A stretch of DNA of 64,000 bases from Mercurialis annua (GCF_937616625.2 NC_065573.1:248001-312000), one strand, 5' to 3'; positions 46,101 to 61,200 are shown, numbered from the stretch's first letter. Numbers and translations: made by a program. The notes: generated by a model from the sequence alone, not told the origin.

Positions 46101-48960
46101 CGAAACAAATCCAAGCGTTTCCCCTTTTTAGGAATTTTAGCAAAACCTTTTCAAACGTTACCAAAAAAATCCAAACGTTTCACATTTTTAGCGAGTTAAG
46201 CCAAGCGTTTACGAACATTACGAAACAAATCCAAACGTTTCACCTTTTTAGTAATTTAAGCCAAATGCTTACAAATGTTACGAAACAAATCCAAACATTT
46301 CACCTTTTTAGCGATTTAAGCCAAACGTTTACAAATGTTAGGAAACCATTTCAAACGTTTCACCTTTTTAGCGATTTAAGCTAAACATTTACAAGCATTA
46401 CAAAACAAATCCAAACGCTTCAATTTATGCCAAATGTTTACAAACATTACGTAACAAATCCAAATGTTTCACCTTTTTAGCGATTTAAGCCAAACGTTTA
46501 CAAATCGAAGCCTTTCACCTTTTTAGCAATTTAAGCCAAACGTTTACAAATGTTACAAAACAAATCCAAACGTTTCACCTTTTTAGCGATTTCAGCCAAA
46601 CGTTTACAAACGCTACGAAAAAAATGAAAACGTTTCCTTATTTTAGCAATTTAAGCCAAACGTTTAGAAATGTTAAGAAACGAAGCCAAATTTTTCACCT
46701 TTTTAGCAATTTAATCCGAACGTTTACAAACTTTACGAAACATATCTAAACGTGTCACCTTTGTAGCGATTTAAGCCAAACATTTAGCCTTTTTAGGGAT
46801 TTAAGCCGAACGTTTACAAACGTTTCAAAACAAAACTAAACGTTTCACCTTTTTAGTGATTTAAGCCAATTGTTTACAAATGTTACGAAACAAATCCAAA
46901 CGTTAAAAACGTTACGAAACAAATCCAAACGTTAAAAACGTTACGAAACAAATCCAAGCGTTTCACCTTTTTAGCAATTTAATCCGAAAGATTAAAAACG
47001 TTACAAAACAAAACCAAACGTTTCATCTTTTGACAAATTTAAGCCAAACGTTTTTAAACGTTACGAAACAAATCTAAGTGTTTAACCTCTTTACCAATTT
47101 AAGCCAAACGTTTACAAACGTTACGAAACAAATCATAACGTTTTGCCTTTTGTAGCGATTTAAGCCAAACGTTTACAAACGTTACAAAGCAAATCCAAAC
47201 GTTTCACCTTTTTAGCAATTTAAGACAAATGTTTACAAACGTTACGAAAAAAATCCAAATGTTTCACCCTTTTAACGATTTAAGCCTAACGTTTACAAAC
47301 GTTACAAAACAAATCCAAACGTTTCACCTTTTTAGCGATTTAAGCCAAACGTTTACAACCGTTACGAAACAAAACCAAACGTTTCACCTTTTTAGCGATT
47401 GAAGCCAAACGTTTAGAAACGTTACAAAACAAATCCAAAAGTTTCACATTTTTAGCAGTTTAACCCAAACGTTTTACAAACGTTACGAAACAAATCCAAA
47501 CGTTTACAAGCGATTCGAAGCAAATCCAAGCGTTTCACCTTATTAGCAATTTAATCCGAACGTTTACAAGCGTTATGAAACAAAACAAAACGTTTCCCCT
47601 TTTGAGCGATTTAAGCCAAACATTTTCAAACGTTTCAAAACAAATCTAAGTGTTTAACATCTTTAGCAATTTAAGCCAAACATTTACAAACGTTACGATA
47701 CAAATCCAAACGTTTCGCCTTTTGTAGCGATTTAAGCCAAACATTTACAAACGTTACAAAGCAAATCCAAACGTTTAACATTTTTAGCGATTTAAGCAAA
47801 CGTTTACAAACGTTACGAAACAAATCTAAACGTTTCCCCATTTTAACGATTTAAGACAAACATTTAAAACGTTATGATCCAAACGTTTCACAATTTTAAC
47901 GATTTAAGCCAAACGTTTACGAACGTTACGAAACAAATCCAAACGTTTGGCCTTTTTAGTGATTTTAACCAAACGCTTAAAAATGTTACGAAATAAATCC
48001 AAACGTTTCACCTTTTCAGCGATTTAAGCCAAACGTTTACAAACGTTACGAAACAATTCCAAACGTTTCACCTTTTTAGCGATTTAAGCCAAACGTTTAC
48101 AAATAGTACGAAACAAAACCAAACGTTTCACCTTTTTAGCGATTGAAGCCAAACGTTTACAAATGTTACAAAACAAATCCAAACGTTTCACATTTTTAGC
48201 AGTTTAAGCCAAACGTTTTACAAACGTTACGAAACAAATCCAAACGTTTACAAGCGATGCGAAACAAATCCAAGTGTTTAACCTTTTTAGCAATTCAAGC
48301 CAAACGTTTATAAATCTTACAAAACAAATCCAAACGTTTCACCTTTTTAGCAATTTAAGACAAACGTTTACAAACGTTACAAAACAAAACCAAATGTTTC
48401 CCCTTTTTAGCGATTTAAGCCAAACATTTATAAACGTTACAAAACAAATCCAAACGTTTCACATTTTTAGCAATTTAAGCCAAATGTTTACAAACGTTAT
48501 GAAACAAATCCAAACGTTTCCCCATATTAGCGATTTAAGCCAAATGTTTACAAACGTTATGAAATAAATCCAAACGTTTCACATTTTTAGCGATTTAAGC
48601 CACACATTTACAAATGTTACAAAACAAAACCAAACGTTTCACCTTTTTAGCGATTTAAACCAAACGTTTACATTCGTTTCTAAACAAATCCAAGTGTTTC
48701 ACCTTTTTATCGATTTAAGCAAAAGGTTTACAAACGTTTCACATTTTTAGCGATTTAAGCCAAACATTTACAAACGTTACAAAACAAATCCAAACGTTTC
48801 CCCATTTTAGCGATTTAAGCCAAACGTTTTAAATGTTACGAAACAAATCCAAACATTTCTAGCAAATTTAGCCAAAAGTTTACAAATATTACTAAACAAA
48901 TCCAAATGTTTCACCTTTTTAGCGATTTAAGCCAAACGTTTACAAAGCTTAAGAAACAAA
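40151..48960 (+). repeat. 60-bp satellite array, block D1
   Basis: Same monomer and orientation as blocks A-C. The first ~470 bp repeat the order of 27762-28190, including the micro-inverted motif. A shortened monomer with ACAAATCGAAGCC at 44035 recurs at 46500 (and at 49736 in block D2), giving a higher-order step of about 2.46 kb between the first two. Confidence 0.96.
40308..40490 (+). repeat. Micro-inverted satellite motif, copies 3 and 4
   Basis: Copies at 40308-40341 and 40456-40490, with the same internal layout and neighbours as those at 27884-28062, shifted by about 12.42 kb. Confidence 0.8.
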
Positions 48961-49295
48961 ACGTTAGGCTTAAATGTAAAAATATGAAACGTTTGAATTT
49001 GTTTCGCAATGTTTGTAAAACGTTTGACTTAAATCGCTAAAAATGTGAAACGTTTGGCTTAAATTGCTAACAAGGTGAAACGCTCGGATTTGTTTCATAA
49101 TGTTTGTAACCGTTTTTTTTAAATAGCAAAAACGGTGAAACATTTGGATTGGTTTCGTAACGTTTGTAAACATTTGGCTCTAATCGTTAAAATGGGGAAA
49201 CGTTTGGTTTTGTTTCATAACCTTTGTAAACATTTGGCTTAAATTGCTAAAAAGGTGAAACGTTTGGATTTGTTTCGCGACATTTGTAAACGTTT
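48961..49295 (-). repeat. Inverted satellite segment
   Basis: About 335 bp (5-6 monomers) in reverse orientation: the sequence reads GTTTGGATTTGTTTCG and CTAAAAAGGTGAAACG on the plus strand. Both edges fall in monomer palindromes, AACGTT at 48960-48965 and AAACGTTT at 49288-49295. It is the only long inverted stretch I found in the satellite. Confidence 0.95.
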
Positions 49296-52200
49296 CTCTA
49301 TTTTAGCAATTTAAGACAAATGTTACGAAACAAATCCATGCGTTTCATCCTTTTAGCAATTTAAGCCGAACGTTTACAAACGTTACGAAATAAATCAAAA
49401 CTTTTCACCTTTTTAGAAATTTAAGCCATAAGTTTACAAACGTTACGAAACAAATCCAAATGTTATACCTTTTTAGCGATTTAAGCCAAACGTTTACAAA
49501 CGTTACGAAATAAATCAAAACGTTTCACCTTTTTAGCAATTGAAGCCAAACGTTTACAAACGTTGCGAAACAAATCCAAACGTTTCACCTCTTTAGCTAT
49601 TTAAGCCAAACGTTTACAAACGTTACGAAACAAATCCAAGTGTTTCACCTTTTCAGCGATTTATGCCAAACGTTTACAAACGTTACGAAACAAATCCAAA
49701 TGTTTCACCTTTTTAGCAATTTAAGCCAAACTTTTACAAATCGAAGCCTTTCCCCTTTTTAGCAATTTAAGCCAAACGTTACGAAACAAATAAAAGTGTT
49801 TGACCTTTTTAGAAATTTAAGAGAAACATTTACAAACGTTACGAAATAAATCTTAGAGTTTCACCTTTTTAGCAATTTAAGCCAAACGTTCACAAAAGTT
49901 ACGAAACAAATCCAAGTGTTTCACCTTTTTAGCAAGTTAAGCGAAACATTCACAAACGTTACGAAACAAATCCAAGCGTTTCACCTTTTTTGCACTTTTA
50001 ACCAAACGTTTAAAAACGTTACAAAATAAATCCAAACATTTCACCTTTTTAGCAATGTAAGCCAAACGTTTACAAACATTACGAAACAAATCCAAGCGTT
50101 TCACCCTTTTTAGCAATATAAGCCAAACGTTTATAAACGTTACAAAACAAATCCCAGCGTTTCACCTTTTTTGCAATTTAAGCCAAACGTTTACAAACGA
50201 TACGAAAAAAAATCTAAACGTTTGACCATTTTAGCGATTTAAGCCAAATGTTTACAAAGTTTATGAAACAAATCCAAATGTTTCACCGTTTTAGCAATTT
50301 AAGCCAAACGTTTACAAAAGTTATGAAACAAATCAAAGCTTTTCACCCTTTTAGTAATTTAAGACAAACGTTACAAAACAAATCCAAGCGTTTCACCTTT
50401 TTAGCAATTTAGGTCAAATGTTGACAAATGTTTCGAAACAAATCCAAGCATTTCACCTTTTTAGCGATTTAAGCCGAACGTTTACAAACGTTACGAAACA
50501 AAACCAAATGTTTCCCATTTTTAGCGATTTAAGCCGAACGTTTACAAACGTTACAAAACAAATCCAAACGTTTCCCAGTTTTAGCGATTTAAGCTGAACG
50601 TTTTAAAACGTTTCGAAACAAATCCAAACATTTCACATTTTTAGCAATTTATACCAAACGTTTAAAAACGTTACGAAATAAAAACCAAGTGTTTCACCTT
50701 TTTAGCAATTTAAGCCAAACGTTTACAAAAGTTACGAAACTAAGCCAAGCATTTCACCTTTTTAGCAATTTGAGCCAAACGTTTACAAACATTACGAAAC
50801 AAATCCAAACATTTCACCTTTTTAGTGATTTAAGCCAAACGTTTACAAACGAAACTAAATAAAAACAAAGCGTTTCACCTTTTTATCAGTCTAAGCCAAA
50901 CATTTACAAACGTAACGAAACAAATCCAAGAGTTTCACCTTTTTAGCAATTTAAGGCAAACGTTTACAAACGTTACGATATAAATCTTAGCGTTTCACCT
51001 TTTTAGCAATTTAAGCCAAACGTTCATAAAATTTACGAAACAAATCCAAGCGTTTCACTTTTTTAGCACTTTAAGCCAAACGTTCATAAACGTTACGAAA
51101 CAAATCCAAGAATATCAACTTTTTAGCACTTTAAGCCAAACGTTTACAAACGTTACAAAACTAATACAAACATTTAACCTTTTCAGCAATGCAAGCCAAA
51201 AGTTTACAAACGTTACGAAACAAATCCAAGCGTTTCACCCTTTTTAGCAATTTAAGCCAAACGTTTATAAACGTTACGAAACAAATCCAAGCGTTTCACC
51301 TTTTTAGCAATTTAAGCGGAACGTTTACAAAAGTTACAAAACAAATCAAAACGTTTCACCTTTTTAGAGATTTAAGCGGAACGTTTACAAAAGTTACAAA
51401 ACAAAACCAATCGTTTCACCTTTTTAGCGATTCTAGCCAAACATTACGAAATAAATTCAAACGTTTCCCCATTTTACCGATTTCATCCAAATGTTTAAAA
51501 CGTTAGGAAACAAATCCAAACGTTTCATCTTTTTAGCGATTTAAGACAAACGTTTACAAATGTTACGAAACAAATCCAAACGTTTCCCCTTTTTAGTGAT
51601 TGAAGCCAAACGCTTACAAACGCTACGAAACAAATGCAAATGTTTCGTAATTTTTGTAATTTAAGCCAAACATATACAAACGTTATGAAATAAAACCAAG
51701 TGTGTCACCTTTTTAGCAATTTAAGCAAAACGTTTAAAAACGCAACGAAACAAATCCATTTAGAAATTTCAAGGAAAACATTTACAAACGTTACGAAACA
51801 AATCCAAGTGTTTCACCTTTTTAGCAATTTAAGCCAAACGTTACGAAACAAATGCAAACGTTTCCCCTTTTTAGCGATTTAAGCCAAACGTTTACAAACG
51901 GTACGAAACAAATTCAAATGTTTTACCTTTTTAGCGATTTAAGCCAAACGTTTATAAACGCTATGAAACAAATCCAAACGTTCCACCTATTTAGCGATTT
52001 AAGCCAAACGTTTACAAACGTTATGAAAATCATCCAAGTGTTTCTCCTTTTTATCAATTTAGGCCAAACGTTTACAAAGCTTACGAAACAAATCAAAACG
52101 TTTCACCTTTTAAGCAATTTAAGCCAAAACTTTATCAATGTTACGAAACAAATCCAAGCATTTCACCTTTTTAGCAATTATAGCCAAACGTTTACAAACG

Positions 52201-53966
52201 TTACGAAACAAAACCAAATGTTTCACCTTTTTAGCGATATAAGCGGAACGTTTACAAACGTTATGAAACAAAACAAACCGGTTTACCTTTTTGGCAATTT
52301 TAGCCAAACGTTACGAAACAAATTCAAACTTTTTCCCATTTTAACGATTTCAGCCAAACGTTTAAAATGTTACAAAAAAATCCAAACGTTTCACCTTTTT
52401 AGCGATTTAAGCCAAACGTTTACATACGTTGCGAAACAAATCCATACGTTTCCCCTTTTTAGCGATTGAAGCCAAATGTTTACAATTGTTTCGAAACAAA
52501 TCCAAACATTTCACGTTTTTAGCAATTTAAGCCAAACATTTACAAACGTTACGAAACAAAACCAAGCGTTTCACCTTTTTATCAATTTAAGCCAAACGTT
52601 TACAAAAGTAACGAAACAAATCCAAGCGTTTCACCTTTTTAGTAATTTAAGCCTAACGTTTACAAACGTTACGAAACAAATCCAAGCGTTTCCCCTTTTT
52701 AGCAATTTTAGCCAAACGTTTACAAACGTTACGAAACAACTCCAAACGTTTTACCTTTTTAGCGATTTAAGTGGAACGTTTATAAACGTTACGAAACAAA
52801 ACCAATCGATTCACTTATTTAGCGATTTTAACCAAACGTTACGAAACGAATTCAAACGTTTCCCCATTTGAACGATTTCAGCGAAATATTTAAAATTTTA
52901 CGAAACAAATCCAAACATTTGACATTTTTAGAAATTTAAGCCAAATATTTACAAATGTTACGAAACAAAACCAAGCGTTTCACCTTTTTAGCAATATAAG
53001 CCAAACATTTACAAACATAACGAAACAAATCCAAGTGTTTCACCTTTTTAGCAGTTTAAGCCAAATCTTTACAAACGTTACTAAACAAATCCAAGCATTT
53101 CACATTTTTAGCAATTTAAGCCAAACGAATACAAACGTTACGAAACAGATACAAACGTTTCACCTTTTTAGCGAATTAAACCAAACGTTTACAAATGGTA
53201 CGAAACAAATCCAAATGTTTCCCCTTTTTATCGATTTAAGCCAAACGTCTATAAACGCTACGAAACAAATCCAAACGTTTCACCTATTTAGCGATTTAAG
53301 CCAAACGTTACGAAACAAATCCAAGCATTTCTCCTTTTAGCAATATCGGACAAACGTTTACAAAGGTTACGAAACAAATCCAAACGTTTCATCTTTTTAG
53401 CAATATAAGCCAAAACTTTATCAACGTAACGAAACAAATCCAAGCGTTTCAACTGTTTAGAAATTTAAGCCAAACGTTTACAAACGATACGAAACAAAAC
53501 CAATAGGTTCACCTTTTTAGCGATTACAACCAAACGTTACGAAAAAAATTCTAACGTTTTCCCATTTTAACGATTTCAGCCAAACCTTTAAAACGTTACA
53601 AAAAAATCCAAACGTTTCACCTTTTTAGTGATTTAAGACAAACGTTTACAAACGTTACGAAACAAATCCAAATAATTCCCCTTTTTAGCGATTGAAGCCA
53701 AACGTTTACAAACGTTTCTAAACAAATCCAAACGTTTCACCTTTGTAGTGACTTAAGCGGAACGTTTACAAAAGTTACGAAGCAAAACCAATTGTTTCAC
53801 CTTTTTAGCGATTTTAACCAAACGTTACGAAACAAATTTAAACGTTTCCCCATTTTAACGATTTCAGACAAACGTTTAAAACGTTACGTAACAAATCGAA
53901 ATGTTTCACCTTTTTACCGATTTAAGCCAAACGTTTACGAACTTTACGAAACAAATCCAAACGTTT

Positions 53967-55276
53967 CCCCTTTTTAGCGACTGAAGCCAAACGTTTACAA
54001 ATGTTACGAAACAAATCCAGACGTTTCCCATTTTTTGCAATTAAAGCAAACATTTACAAACATTACGAAATAAAACCAAATATTTTACCTTTTTAGCAAT
54101 TTAAGCCAAACGTTTACAGACGTAACGAAACAAATCCAAGTGTTTCACCTTTTTAGCAATTTAAGCCAAACGTTTACAAACGTTTACGTAACAAATCCAA
54201 ACGTTTCATCTTTTTAGCAATTTGAGCCAAACGTTTACAAACGTTGCGTAACAAATCCAAACGTTTCTCCTTTTTAGCGATATAAGCCAAACGTTTACAA
54301 ACGTTGCGAAACAAATCCAAACGTTTCTCCTTTTTAGCGATTTAAGCCAAACGTGTACAAACGGTATGAAACAAATCCAAACGTTTCACCTTTTTAGCGA
54401 TTTAAGCCAAACGTGTACAAACGGTATGAAACAAATCCAAACGTTTCATCTATTTAGCGATTTAAGCCAAACGTTTACAAACGTTACGAAACAAATCCAA
54501 GCGTTTCTCCTTTTTAGCAATTTAGGCCAAACGTTTACAAAGGTTACGAAACAAATCCAAATATTTCACCTTTTTTGCAATTTAAGCCAAAACTTTAACA
54601 ACGTTACAAAACAAATCCAAGCGTTTCACCTTTTTAGCAATTTAAGCCAAATGTTTACAAACGTTATGAGACAAAACCAAACATTTCACCTTTTTAGTGA
54701 TTTAAGCGGAATGTTTACAAACGTTACGAAATAAAACCAATCGATTCACCTTTTTTAGCAATTTTAGCCACACGTTACGAAACAAATTCAAATGTTTCTC
54801 CATTTTAACGATTTCAGTCAAACATTTAAAATGTTACGAAAAAAATCCAAACGTTTCACCTTTTTAGAGATTTAAGCCAAACATTTACATACGTTACGAA
54901 ACAAATCCAAACGTTTTCCCTTTTTAGCGATTGAAGCCAAATGTTTACAGACTTTACGAAACAAATCCTAACGTTTTACATTTTTAGCAATTTAAGCCAA
55001 ACATTTACAAACGCTACGAAATTAAACCAAGCGTTTCCCCTTTTTATCAATTTAGGCAAAACATTCACAAACGTAACGAAACAAACCCAAGTGTTTCACC
55101 TTTTAAGCAATTAAAGCGAAACTTTTACATACGTTACGAAACAAATCCAAGCGTTTCACCTTTTGAGCAATTTAGGCCAAACGTTTACAAACGTTACGGA
55201 ACAAATCCAAACGTTTCAACTTTTTAGCGATTTACGCGAAATGTTTACAAACGTTACGAAACAAAACCAATCGAAT
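53967..55276 (+). repeat. Recent satellite duplication, copy 1
   Basis: 1310 bp matching 62691-64000 at a constant offset of 8724 bp. I noticed about three substitutions (near 54464, 54515 and 54793) and no indel. Confidence 0.92.
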
Positions 55277-58200
55277 CGCCTTTTTAGCGATTTTAGCCAA
55301 ACGTTATGAAACAAATTCCAACGTTTCCCAATTTTAACGATTTCAGCCAAACGTTTAAAACGTTACGAAACAAATCCAAAAGTTTCCCCTTTTTAGCGAT
55401 TTAAGCCAAACGTTTACAAATGTTAGAAAACAAATCCAAACGTTTCCCCTTTTTAGCGATTGAAGCCGAACATTAACAAACGTTACAAAACAAATACAAA
55501 TGTTTCACATTTTTAGAAATTTAAGCCAAACATTTACAAACGTTATGAAATAAATCCAAACATTTCACATACTTAGCGATATAAGCCAAATATTACGAAA
55601 CAAGTCCATGCGTTTTTCCTTTCTAGCAATATAGGCAAAACGTTTACAAAGCGTACGAAACAAATCCAAACGTTTCACCTTTTTAGCAATTTATGCCAAA
55701 ACTTTATCAATGTTACGAAAAAAATCCAAGCGTTTCACCTTTTTAGCAATTTAAGACAAATGTTTGCAAAGGTTGCGAAACAAAACCAAACGTTTCAACT
55801 TTTTAGCAATTTAAGCCAAACGTTTACAAATATTACGAAATAAATCCAAACGTTTCTCCTATTTAGCAATTTAGCAAAACGTTTACAAACGTTACGAAAC
55901 AAATCCAAATGTTTGACCTAGTTAGCAATTTAATCCAAATGTTTACAAACGTTACGAAAGAAATCCAAGCATTTCTCCTATTTAGCAATTTAGGCCAAAT
56001 GTTTACAAAGGTTACGAAACAAATCCAAACGTTTCACCTTTTTAGCGATTTAAGCCAAACGTTTACAAACATTACGAAACAAATCCAAGCGTTTCACCTT
56101 TTTAGAGATTTAAGCCAAACTTTTACAATCCTTACGAAAGATATCCAAACGCTTCCCCATTTTAGCAGTATAAGCTAAACGTTTAAAACGTTAGGAAACA
56201 AATCCAAACGTTTCATATTTTTAGCGATTTAAGCCAAACCTTTACAAACGTTACGAAATAAAACCAATTGTTTAACCTTTTTAGCAATTTAAGCAAAATA
56301 TTTACAAATGTTACGAAATAAATCCAAGCGTTTCACCTTTTTAGAAAATTAAGCCAAACGTTTACAAACGTTCCAAAATAAATCCAAGCGTTTTCCCTTT
56401 TTAGTAATATAAGCCAACATTTACAAACGTTACGAAACAAATACAAGCGTATCACCTTTTTAGCAATTTAAGCCAAACTTTTACAAACGTTACGAATCAA
56501 ATCCAAACGATTCACCTTTTTAGCGATTTATGCCGAACTTTTTCAAACGTTAGGAAACAAACGAAACATTTCACCTTTATAGCATTTTAAGCCGAACATT
56601 TACAAACGTTGCGAAACAAATCCAATCGTTTCCTCATTTTAGAGATTTAAGCAAAACGTTTAAAACGTTACAAAACAAATCCAAACATTTCACCTTTTTA
56701 GCGATATTTGCCAAACATTCATAAACATTAAGAAACAAAACCAAGCATTTCACCATTTTAGCAATTTAAGCCAAACATTTACAAACGTAATGAAACAAAT
56801 CCAAGCGTTTCACCTTTTTAGCAACTTAAGCCAAACGTTAACAAACGTTACGAAACAAATCCAAGCGTTTCACCTTTTTTGCAATTTATGCCAAACGTTC
56901 ATAAACGTTTCGAAACAAATCCAAACGTGTCACCTTTTTAGCAATTTAAGCCAAACGTTTACAAACAGTACGAAATAAATCCAAGCGTTTCACCTTTTTA
57001 TCGATTTAAGCCAAACATTTATAAACGCTATGAAACAAATCCAAACGTTTCACCTATATAGCAATTTAAGTCAAACGTTGAAAAACGTTACGAAACAAAT
57101 CCAAGCGTTTCTCCTTTTTAGCAATTTAGGCCAAAAATTACAAAGGTTACAAAACAAATCCAAACGTTTCACCTTTTTAGTGATTTAGCCAAACGTTTAC
57201 TAACGCTACGAAACAAATCTACGCGTTTCACCTTTTTAGAGATATAAGCCAAATGTTTAAAAACTTTACGAAAGAAATCCAAACTTTCCCCCATTTTAGC
57301 GATTTATGCCAAACGTTTGAAACGTGACGAAACAAATCCAAACGTTTCCCATTTTTAGCGATTTGTGCCAAACCTTTACAAACATTACGAAACAAAACCA
57401 AATGTTTCACCTTTTTTGCAATTTAAGCCAAACACTTACAAAAGTTACTAAACAAATCCAAGCGTTTCACCTTTTTAGCAATTTAAGACAAACGTTACGA
57501 AAAAAAACCAATCGAATCGCCTTTTTAGCAATTTTAGCCAAACGTTATGAAATAAATTCCAATGTTTCCCCATTTTAACGATTTCAGCCAAACGTTTAAA
57601 ACGTTACGAAACAAATCCAAAGTTTGCCCTTTTTAACGATTTAAGCCAAATGTTTACAAATGTTACAAAACAAATCCAAACGTTTCCCCTTTTTAGCGAT
57701 TGAAGCCAAACATTTACAAACGTTACGAAACAAATATAAACGTTTCACGTTTTTAGCAATTTAAGCCAAACAATTACAAACGTTACGAAACAAATCCAAA
57801 CATTTCACCTACTTAGCTATTTAAGCCAAACGTTACGAAACAAGTCCAAGCGTTTTTCCTTTTTAGCAATATAGGCAAAACATTTACAAAGCTTACAAAA
57901 CAAATCCAAACGTTTCACCTTTTCAGCAATTTAAGCCAAAACTTTATCAACGTTATGAAACAAATCCAAGTGTTTCACCTTTTTAGGAATTTAAGACAAA
58001 CGTTTGCAAACGTTACGAAACAAAACCAAACGTTTGCAAAGGATAAGAAACAAATCCAAGCGTTTCTCCCTTTAGCAATTTAGGCCAATCGTTTACAAAC
58101 GTTACGAAACAAATCCAAACGTTTCTCCTATTTAGCAATTTAGGCCAAACGTTTACAAACGTTACGAAACAAATCCAAACGTTTGACCTATTTAGCAATT

Positions 58201-61200
58201 TAAGCCAAATGTTTACAAACATTACGAAACAAATCCAAGCGTTTCTCCTATTTAGCAATTTAGGCCAAACGTTTACAAAGATTACGAAACAAATCCAAAC
58301 GTTTTAACTTTTTAGCGATTTAAGTCAAACGTTTAAAAACGTTACGAAACAAATCCAAGCGTTTCACCTTTTTAGAGATTTAAGCCAACCTTTTACAAAC
58401 GTTAAGAAAGATATACAAACATTTCCCCATTTTAGCAATAGAAGCTAAACGTCTAAAACGTTAGGAAACAAATCCAAACGTTTCATATTTTTAGCGATTT
58501 AAGCCAAACCTTTACAAACGTTACGAAATAAAACCAATCGTTTCACCTGTTTAGCAATTTAAGAAAAACATTTACAAATGTTACGAAATAAATCCAAGCG
58601 TTTCACCTTTTTAGCAATTTAAGCCAAACGTTTACAAACGTTCCAAAATAAATCCAAGCGTTTTCCCTTTTTAGTAATATAAGCCAATATTTACAAACGT
58701 TACGAAACAAATACAAGCGTATCACATTTTTAGCAATTTAAGCCAAACTTTTACAAACGTTACGAAACAAATCCAAACGTTTCACCTTTTTAGCGATTTC
58801 TGCCGAACTTTTACAAACGTTAGAAAAAAAAATGAAACATTTCACCTTTATAGCATTTTAAGCCGAACGTTTACAAACGTTGCGAAACAAATCCAATCGT
58901 TTCTCCATTTTAGCGATTTAAGCAAAACGTTTAAAACGTTACAAAACAAATCCAAACATTTCACCTTTTTAGTGATATTTGCCAAACGTTCATAAACATT
59001 ACGAAACAAAACCAAGCGTTTTCCCTTTTTAGTAATATAAGCAAACATTTACAAACGTTACGAAACAAATACAAGCGTATCACATTTTTAGCAATTTAAG
59101 CCAAAGTTTTACAAACGTTACGAAAGAAATCCAAACGTTTACAAACGTTACTAAACAAATCAAAAATCTTTCACATTGTTAGTAATTTAAGCCAAACGTT
59201 CACAAACGTTAACAAAACCAAACGTTTCACCTTTTTAGCAATTTAAGCCAAACGTTTTACAAACGTAACGAAACAAATCCAAGTGTTTCACCTATTTAGC
59301 AATTTAAACCAAACGTTTACAAATGTTACGAAACAAATCCAAGCTTTTCACCCTTTTAGGAATTTAGCCAAACGCTTACAAACGTTACGAAACAAATCCA
59401 AATGTTTCACCTTTTTAGCGATTTAAGCCAAACGATTACAAAAGGTACGAAACAAATCCAAACGTTTCACCTTTTAAGCGTTTTAAGCCAAACGTTTACA
59501 AACGCTATGAAACAAATCCAAACGTTTCACCTTTTTAACAATTTAAGCCAAACGCTGACAAAGGATAAGAAACAAATCCAAGCGTTTCTCCCTTTTAGCA
59601 ATTTAAGCCAAACGTTTACAAACGCTATGAAAAAATCCAAACGTTTCACCTTTTTAACAATTTAAGCCAAACACTGACAAAGGATAAGAAACAAATCCAA
59701 GCGTTTCTCCCTTTTAGCAATTTAGGCCAATCATTTACAAACGTTACGAAACAAATCCAATCGTTTACAAACGTTACGAAATAAATTCCAACGTTTCCCC
59801 ATTTTTACGATTTCAGCCAAATGTTTAAAACGTTACGAAACAAATCCAAAAGTTTCCCCTTTTTAGCGATTTAAGCCAAACGTTTAAAACATCACGAAAC
59901 AAATCCAAACATTTCCCCTTTTTAGTGATTTATGCCAAACGTTTACAAATGTTACGAAATAAATCCAAACGTTTTCCCTTTTTAGCGATTGAAGCCAAAC
60001 GTTTACAAACGTTACGAAAGAAATCCAAACGTTTCACATTTTTAGCAATTTATGACAAACGTTTACAAATGTTACGAAACGAAAACCAAACGTTTCACCT
60101 TTTTAGCAATTTAAGCCAAACGTTTACAAACATTACGAAACAAATCCAAGCGTTTCACCTTTTTAGCATTTTAATCCAAACATTTACAAACATTACGAAA
60201 TAAATCCAAGCGTTTCCCCTTTTTAGCAATTTAAGCCAAACGTTTACAAACGTTACGACACAAATCCAAACGTTTCCCCATTTTAGCGATTTAAGGCAAA
60301 CACGTTACGAAACAAAACCAAACGCTGAAAATGTCACGAAACAAAACCAAATGTTTCACCTTTTTAGCAATTTAAGCCAAATCTTTACAAACGTTATGAA
60401 ACAAAACCAAGCGTTTCACATTTTTAGCGATTTAAGCCAAACGTTTACAAATGTTACGAAACAAATCCAAGCGTTTCACCTTTTTAGCAATTTAAGCCAA
60501 ACGTTCACAAATGTTACGAAACAAATCCAAACGTTTCGCCTTTTTAGCAATTTATGCCAATCGTTTACAAACGTAACGAAACAAATCCAAGCGTTTCACC
60601 TTTTTAGCAATTTAAGCCAAACGTTTACAAAAGGTACGAAACAAATCCAAACGTTTCGCCTTTTAAGCTTTTTTAGCAAATGTTTACAAACGCTATGAAA
60701 TAAATCCAAACGTTTCATCATTTTAGCAATTTAAGCCAAGCGCTTACAAAGGTTAAGAAACAAATCCAAGTGTTTCTCCCTTTTAGCAATTTAGGCCAAA
60801 CGTTTACAAACGTTACGAAACAAATCCAAGCGTTTCACCTTTTTAGAGATTTAAGCAAAACGTTTATAAACGTTACAAAAGAAATCCAAACGTTTCCCCA
60901 TTTTAGCGATTTAAGCAAACGTTTAAAACATTACGAAACAAATCCAAATGTTTCACATTTTTAGCGATTTAGGCCACACCTTTACAAACGTTACGAAACA
61001 AAACCAAGCGTTTCACCTTTTTAGCAATTTAAGCCAAACGTTTACAAACGTTACAAAACAAATCCAAGCGTTTCACCTTTTTAACTATTTAAGCAAAACA
61101 TTTACAAACGTTTTGAAACAAAATCCAAGCATTTCACCTTTTTAGTAATTTAAACCAAACGTTTACAAACGTTACGAAACAAATCAAGTGTTTCACCTTT

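Noticed and set aside
51852..52469. Long open frame with a 20-residue repeat (TNVTKQIQTF-HLFSDLSQTF type), and dozens of shorter ones
   Set aside because: The 60-bp monomer is divisible by three and its consensus has a stop-free forward frame, so such frames arise automatically. They start at chance Met codons, end at random mutations, have no codon constraint, and show no gene context.
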